This document shows positions 48,091 to 64,000 of a stretch of DNA of 64,000 bases, in pieces. Below the pieces are notes generated by a model, which worked only from the letters and a program-made list of their open reading frames with translations, searched no databases and had not been told where the DNA came from. Each line of letters starts with the position of its first letter. Position 1 is the stretch's first letter. The stretch is from Albula goreensis (Eukaryota > Chordata > Actinopteri > Albuliformes > Albulidae). Both the position numbers and the translations under genes were made by a program. Location of the stretch: NCBI GenBank assembly GCA_022829145.1, contig CM040743.1, positions 27,703,646 through 27,767,645 on the forward strand. The letters run 5' to 3'.

Positions 48091-48231
48091 AAATCATCCT
48101 GCACCGTTGTCGTCCGCTCCTTCTCTCTCGGCACGCTGGCGGAAATACTGCAGTCACTTGCGGGTGTGCCTGGTGGCAGGGCAGTCGCTGGGAAGCTGTC
48201 CAATCGGTTACTACTGATTCTTGTGGCCAGG
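48091..48231 (+). CDS. Unidentified gene, exon f
   Basis: The acceptor is tacccgtag and the donor gtgagg; 141 bases, phase 0 to phase 0. It reads KSSCTVVVRSFSLGTLAEIL then QSLAGVPGGRAVAGKLSNRL then LLILVAR. This looks like an alpha-helical repeat unit (Leu-rich helix, Gly/Pro turn, Leu-rich helix). Confidence 0.72.
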
Positions 48232-48898
48232 GTGAGGGACGGTGACCAGAGGTGTGCAACAACAGCATTTTTGGACTGGAATCCCTGGCACAGGCTGCTG
48301 GACCAATCATTCCCATGTATCCTCTTTCATGGCATTGTGTAATGTTGGTTAGGTGGGCTATGTGTACCTTGCCAGCGCTTGGTGTTTTAGACTTCACTGG
48401 CTGTGTGCAAATGATTTTTTTTAATCAATATGTACAAGTTTTGTATGTGTATTCTTCCTTCTTACATTTTTTATATAACATTGTATAGGTTGTGAGTGCC
48501 TTGGTTCAACCATGTGTGCTTTTGACAGCATTTTGTGCTGTTCTTAGGTTCTTAAAACCAATCTGCATACCTTTAGACTGAATGTGTGGGTGTATGTAGG
48601 TTTGAAAACCTGGTGTTTTGTGTACCTGTATGTATTTATACATGGTTTGGATATGTGTTTAGCATCATGTTGTTTTTTTTAGTGTTGGTATGAATATAAT
48701 TTGCCTGTGCTTACAGAAGTGGGTGTGTATGACAGCATGCACACTGTCTTATTCCTTGACTCCAGTCCCAGAGAGTATCCCATGATGCTCTCTCTTGTGG
48801 TTCAGGTGTATGTAAAACAATGCAAAGTGTGTAACTGAAAATACAGCCACATTTGTTTTCAATGCTGCCCAAATATAACCTCCTGTGCTGTGTTGTAG

Positions 48899-48968
48899 GT
48901 TGTTAGCCACATGAAATCCATAATATCTGCATCAAGCCATACCCTGGGCAACAAAGACATTGACACAG
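48899..48968 (+). CDS. Unidentified gene, exon g
   Basis: The acceptor is tgttgtag and the donor gtgaga. It reads VVSHMKSIISASSHTLGNKD then IDT, carrying one base into the last exon. Confidence 0.72.
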
Positions 48969-49072
48969 GTGAGAAACTTTTGCTCTATGTCCAAGTGCTG
49001 CATCGTTTACTTGGCCTACAATGATTCAGTCAGCACGTTTGGACATTAACTTTGGTGTTTTACATCTTTCAG

Positions 49073-49326
49073 ATACCCAGAATACCATTCTGCTGTTGCT
49101 AAGAGAATTTGCTCAGAGTCAGTCTCAGGAATTTCAAGGTGCTGTGATGCACTTCCTGCTGAAAAGAGGGACCCGCTCACAGCAGCAGTCACTCAATCAT
49201 ATCCCCCCCTCCTCCCAGCACTTCTTCTCAAAGAAAGCCAATGGAATCAATGGGGAGGAGTTACTTTTTCCTCATCATGGACAGAGATTGGAGGACCATG
49301 CTGTCCACTGCCAGCAACTACAATAA
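49073..49326 (+). CDS. Unidentified gene, last exon with stop
   Basis: The acceptor is catctttcag. The joined codon gives Asp, then TQNTILLLLREFAQSQSQEF then QGAVMHFLLKRGTRSQQQSL and a polar tail ending HCQQLQ, stop TAA at 49324-49326. Together exons e to h give about 200 residues of a Leu-rich helical C-terminus. I do not recognise the family with confidence. A solenoid-type protein such as MEI1 (meiotic double-strand-break protein) is one candidate that I cannot verify from memory. The gene lies between cic and gsk3a on the same strand. Confidence 0.75.
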
Positions 49327-49700
49327 GCCACATACATTTAAACTTCAGCACTTGCAACATCATGTTTCACTGTAACTCTGACACCTCACTGCTATAGAAA
49401 TTTTGTGTTATGACTAGTTATCTTTTTTGTCCAAAACCTTTGCTATTACTAATTATTAATAATAATATTTACCATTTGCAGTGTTTAGGTATGGACAGGT
49501 ATGGAACAATAGCTGTAATTTGTTTAGTATATAGGAGGAAAGCTAAACGTGTGTGTACTTTAGTCCGTCAGTACTGCTCCAGTTCTCAGCCCATTGCTTG
49601 TGCACTTTGTGTCACAAAGTGTCAGTGTCTCCCATCTTGAGAAAACCAAGTCTGAACCAATGAACTTGAATCAGAAATAAAGTCATTTGTGAGAGACTCT
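49327..49700 (+). terminator. 3' UTR and poly(A) signal of the unidentified gene
   Basis: It follows the TAA. AATAAA at 49676-49681 is the first consensus poly(A) signal downstream, giving a 3' UTR of about 370 bases. This supports the view that the frame above is a real gene end. Confidence 0.55.
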
Positions 49701-49969
49701 GGCCTTCAGTTTTTGATTGCTTTCAAACTGCCATTGGCCTCTTATGTTAATGGCCTAGATTCTGTTAACAGTGCGGGTAACATCATTATGTTTACGTCAG
49801 GAAATGGTTCTCAGCCTTGAGAATGAATATAAATCACAAGATCGTTTTTTGACTGGTGTGTGTGCTCAGATTAAAAAAGAGAAGGAAGGGCACATCTTGA
49901 ATGATGCTTTGTTGGCAGTGACTGTGTTTGTGTCACAACAACTGGTTACCTCCACATGTGTATTGAAGG

Positions 49970-50175
49970 TATGTGCTGTATGTTTGATCTCTGGTAACCA
50001 AGAAATTAAACTATATTTTCTATACTACAGCAATATAAAAATATGTGCTGTAGGTTTGACCAAAAAATTAAATTAGCTTTCTAGAAATAATGCAGGCTAG
50101 GCAACACTGTCAGGCACAACTTCGTATCTTGTCAGATCCAGTCATATGAGACATTAGCCTCAGTGTAGAAAATTT
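49970..50175 (+). repeat. Dispersed repeat, inverted relative to 27640-27785
   Basis: It contains a partial tandem duplication: 'atgtgctgtaggtttga' occurs twice with a spacer of about 50 bases. The right part is the reverse complement of the copy near 27.7 kb. Confidence 0.6.
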
Positions 50176-50299
50176 TCAGTTACTATCATATTCAATACAT
50201 CCTCTGAATAGTAAAAATCTCAAAACTGTACTAAATTATGTAACCCCACTCTCTTCTTTAGGTAAATTCCTCTGAATTTGTCTTTCAAAACTATAAATA

Positions 50300-50513
50300 G
50301 GTATAAAAGGCCTTCTAGGAGCTATTTTGACTTCAGCTCTACAACTTCAAAACACCTTAGGACAACAATGGTTGATGACAGGTTAAGTCACCTCGGAATT
50401 CTCTGTTTTGAGTCAAGGGGGACACACTCCCTCAACATGGATGAGTTTGTGAAACATTTGGCCAGTTCTCACCTGAACTGCAGAATTATGCTGTTTAAAA
50501 TCTACCTCTGATA
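50300..50513 (+). pseudogene. hAT C-terminal dimerisation domain remnant
   Basis: The frame reads LRTTMVDDRLSHLGILCFES then a spacer then LNMDEFVKHLASSHLNCRIM then LF. This follows the hAT C-terminal pattern 'STMxxxRLxxLxxLxxE...D...xFxxxxxRR(I)xLF'. Only the end of the protein is visible and it has a stop at 50511. A different hAT subfamily from the 32-35 kb remnant. Confidence 0.5.
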
Positions 50514-50697
50514 ATTTGGCACATTGGTGCTCCCTCTGGTCATGCACTGTGTAATAGCTAGTATACTGACATTCTAAAATGATAAATCCAAAGGGTATCA
50601 TGTCACACAGATTTAATTTGGTCTTGATTAGGCCAATTCCAAAACTAATAGCAAAGAAAAGTTAATATAATATATATGAGCATAAATTTAACTTACA

Positions 50698-50745
50698 TTT
50701 AATATTACTAACTTAAACATTGTTTAAGTTAATAATATTGGTGGC
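50698..50745. repeat. Near-perfect palindrome
   Basis: AATATTACTAACTTAAACA followed by TTGTTTAAGTTAATAATATT: two 19-base arms with one mismatch and almost no spacer. It could be a miniature palindromic element or chance in AT-rich DNA. Confidence 0.5.
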
Positions 50746-50884
50746 CACCAAAATTATTTTTCTTTTTCAAGTCCATTGAAGCATAAGCATATCTTGTGTT
50801 TTTAGTCAGACAGAAAAAACATAGTGCACAAGTTAGTCATACATGGTATGTCAAAATATTAGTTCCACAACTGAGGCCTCCTTG

Positions 50885-51135
50885 CCTCAGTTGCTGACTG
50901 GCAGCTGAGAGTAGATTTGGGCAAGCAGCTGAAGTTCCTTGAATACAACGCTCCGTCCTGACGTAGTCACCTTCTCAGATACCACCAGACATGTGATCAT
51001 GCGCAAACTGACAGTGCCCTGGGAAGAGCGTATGGAGGAGCCATACAAGAGGAAGTGTGCCAAGTACCAGGAGCTAGTGGAGCAGTGTCAGAAGCATTTT
51101 TCCCCATCCCCCCCCCGATTTTTCCCAACCTGAAC
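50885..51135 (+). pseudogene. Multicopy retroelement-associated fragment (LTVPWEERxEE type)
   Basis: The translation includes LRVDLGKQLKF, then after a shift TTLRPDVVTFSDTTRHVIMR then KLTVPWEERMEEPYKRKCAK then YQELVEQCQ. The pattern 'LRPDxVxxS...ELTVPWExxxEEAxERKxxKYxEL' is one I have seen in many uncharacterised multicopy fish and coral proteins. It resembles a restriction-endonuclease-like fold of retroelement origin, but that assignment is from memory. The copy is truncated and frameshifted. Confidence 0.45.
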
Positions 51136-53330
51136 TTGCTCAACCAAACCAGCAGACCTCACCGCAGCACCCACTCTGACGGCTTTGGGAGAAGAAGTTG
51201 AGCATGTGACTCCACCGATTCACGTGACAACCTTCTCACATCTTATTCACACAGCAATAGCACCACTAATCGCACATTGCCTCTGACGTCTTACCCCGTG
51301 AATCACTCAGAGGCCCTTGAAGAATTTTTGTATTACTGTGTATGTGTGCATGGCTTCTTAAACTGTTCAATTACCATTATTGACATTGTACTGGTGTGTT
51401 TGGCATGGTATCTTCACATAAAAAAGTGGACACCTCACAGAAATGTTTCTGGTTTTGGGCTTATTTTTCTGTTTAAGATGTAAGAATATAAAATAGAATT
51501 TTTACATTAACTTGAAACTCAGAAGCCAACAATGACCTTTTTGGGCTGTGACAAACTCACAACCTTGACACGTATTTATGTGCAGACTGTGCAGACCCCT
51601 AAACAAACAATGAGAGGTTTCTGTCTGCTTTTCCAGAGCAAAAGATAAGGCTGAATTAATCCCCCCAACAAAAATGTAAAAGAAAATTCTCTGAAATGTT
51701 CAGTGTAGTACTATAAAGTAAATATAAAGAAACGTCTTTAAAAAAATAAAATGCTACAGTGTCTTCAGACATGATGGCAAAACATGTTGAATAACTACCA
51801 TGCTTAATGACTATAACCAGTAGGTGATTTGAGGGGGGATGCCATCCACCTTGTTAGCAAAATACCAAAATGCATCCCCCTTGTTAACCTGCTATCCTCC
51901 CTCTCTATCATGTGTGTGTTGGTTGGTGGTGTGGGGGCAGGGGGGTGCCATCTTCCTGTTAAAAATTAACAAATCATCCACTGACTATAACATTTAAGAT
52001 AATGTGGCAATGGGGTATTTTTGATAAGAATCTTTGTTTACACCGTGGTTTGCCATATTTTTTTCTGCCAGAGGGAAGCATTAGCAAGGGATTTTTTGCT
52101 TGGGGCAAACAAAATGTTATTGGAGGAGTAAGACAAGAGTAATCAGAATATCTTGGTTTTACAGTACCCTGATAGAGAAAATGGAAATGATATTGAAGAA
52201 TATGAACAGTGTGCGCTTTGTCCATTAGTCAATGAGAAACTTGCAATTAGGAATTATGAGTTTGAATTATTTTTTCTGTGGAGAATCCCCAAGGGGAAGG
52301 GAATCTGAAATTTAACACCTGAATAAGAGCACCCTTGGGAAGTCATTTGGATGGTGAAGTGCTTGTGGAGCTTACTAACTCAGTGAAAAATATAGGGTTC
52401 ATCTTAGAGCATAGCCTGCCAGTGCATACAATGGATTTTTTTTTTTGTTGTTGTTTTTTTGGTCAAGTGTTTTTGTGAATTCCTGTCACATATCTGCATT
52501 GTATATATCATTCACTGGTATTGGGACACCTGAAAATAAACCATTGGGTTTTGAAATACCTAGTCCAGCTCATGCTTTTATTACAGCAACCACCAACATC
52601 CTCTATGTCAGCATGCATATGTCAGCTGTAGGCACTGTCAAAAGGATGTACCATCAGAATATCAGTTAAAATCTGCATACCACCAAAAATCCTCCAGAGG
52701 TCTCTTAATAAACGATTTTAGTTGAAGATGGTTGAAGCAGCTGGTTGGTACTTACTTTCTCTGATCTCCTGAGCTGAGCTGTTCAGGTACAATATAGACA
52801 ATGTGCAGCCTCCTGTACATAATGCACGGTAGCATTACAAACATTATCATAGGCATAAGATATGGTGACAGTAAAGGTTTCGTGAGTACTTCGTCATTTG
52901 GGTGGATGTGCATTTATTTGATTGAGTTACGATGTTTTGTCATTACTGTGATAATACTGCTACTGATTTTATTTTACTGAATTACAAAGGTCATTTGTCA
53001 TGGCGATTGTGTTAAGGTGTCTCTTACAAAATGCCGAAGCAATTTTTCTTATCTTATATATAACTTAAGCAATGCTCCCAACATATTTTCCCCACTTTGT
53101 AGTTTCACGACGTGATTACTGATAAAGTAGTTCCTGAAATATATTCTTAACTGTGGGCCATTCATAAGCTAAAGAATCGTGTCAGACCGCTAGGATGCGA
53201 GTATAGGTTGACTCCAGCCTTGTCCAGAGATTTTCGCTGATGTGGCAGAGATTATACCACTAGTTGCAAATAAACAAATACTATAAATTAATTGAAAGGA
53301 CCGAAAAGAAGGCTGCCGCGCCTGTCTATT
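51136..53330. other. Unassigned intergenic DNA upstream of gsk3a
   Basis: Scattered repeat-like phrases occur, such as 51830-51970 with 'gatgccatcc' and 'ggtgccatct' around G-rich runs. No coding frame is recognised. Short open frames (51277-51483, 52445-52669, 51974-52225 minus) have no family. Confidence 0.3.
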
Positions 53331-53732
53331 TCGTTCTTCGATTAGAAAAAGCTGTTGCTGAAGGTACACGGGACTTGTAGTTTGTATCGTGTATTCTCGC
53401 TTCTTTTGTGTGGAAATCTGACACGGAGCGCCATCTCTCGTTCAATATACAAATGCCATTGCGGTTTTTGTAGTTGTTTTGACAATTCAAAAATACTCCA
53501 GTCGTGTCGAAGAACTGCCAATTAGAACTTCGTTTCCCAGGAGGCAACGCAAGCAGTCAGTGCGTCAGGTGTAGCTGTTCAGACAAACGGAGAAGAAGAC
53601 TCAACGAAATGCCTTTAATGCAGTCTCTATCTTAACGATTATTTAGCCAAGTCAACGGAGATCCAGTCGTCGCTCACCTGGCCCAGTTTAGCGAACCCCA
53701 TCCCCCCCGCCCCGATACCCTCGCGCACAGTC
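53331..53732 (+). promoter_or_regulatory. Probable gsk3a promoter and 5' UTR, with a small upstream ORF
   Basis: CpG frequency rises across this stretch into exon 1, as expected for a housekeeping vertebrate promoter. No TATA box is evident and the start site cannot be fixed. If transcribed from before 53609, the 5' UTR holds an 8-codon upstream ORF (53609-53635). Confidence 0.4.
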
Positions 53733-63941
<10,209 letters not shown>

Positions 63942-64000
63942 TAACCCCTTACCTGTGATTTGTGATATAACTAAAGGTTCTGTAGACCCAGATTTGGGCA

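Overview
The window is animal nuclear DNA, almost certainly from a teleost fish. Genes are split by GT-AG introns. Two vertebrate proteins are recognisable by eye over long stretches. The rest is a mosaic of decayed transposons typical of fish: an L1 family with RT, piggyBac, hAT, Tc1, BEL/Pao and tRNA-derived SINEs. No operons, CRISPR arrays or prokaryotic features are present.

Layout. (1) 1-10650 is repeat-rich and carries no confident host exon. It holds a piggyBac remnant (-), an L1 ORF1 and ORF2 remnant (+), a hAT N-terminal remnant (-) and a broken SAMD3-like fragment (-). It is probably the first intron or upstream region of cic. (2) 10651-24580 (+) is capicua (cic): 19 coding exons whose splice phases join without a break into about 1,452 residues, from the ATXN1-binding motif through the HMG box to the C-terminal C1 domain and stop. 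The initiator exon is not visible. The 3' UTR runs to about 26.4-26.5 kb. (3) 26.5-38 kb is intergenic and full of repeats. Its best-resolved structure is a ZBED-type hAT transposase remnant (-) into which a Tc1 element, a putative solo LTR and a hAT MITE each inserted later. It also holds a SINE and a BEL/Pao integrase remnant. (4) About 38.3-49.7 kb (+) is an unidentified multi-exon gene; its last four or five exons are well supported and look like an alpha-helical repeat protein. An L1 copy (41450-45333) and a GC-rich insertion (46142-46789) sit between its exons. (5) 49.7-53.3 kb is repeats and unassigned DNA. (6) 53733 to past the window end (+) is gsk3a. Six exons encode the N-terminal inhibitory-serine motif and the kinase domain through the activation loop; the 3' part is cut off.

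How the genes relate. CIC is an HMG-box transcriptional repressor that acts downstream of receptor tyrosine kinase/MAPK signalling. GSK3A is a constitutively active Ser/Thr kinase inhibited by AKT-type phosphorylation. In human 19q13.2 the two genes lie close together with ERF between them. Here they are linked head-to-tail with the unidentified gene between them, and I see no ERF. They are neighbours, not a functional unit.

I found no new molecular system. The most interesting observations are: a 49-bp piece of a cic coding exon copied into another cic intron, differing only by three C-to-T changes; the nested insertions in the hAT remnant, which can be undone cleanly; a textbook L1 target-site duplication at a TTTT/AA site; and the unidentified gene.
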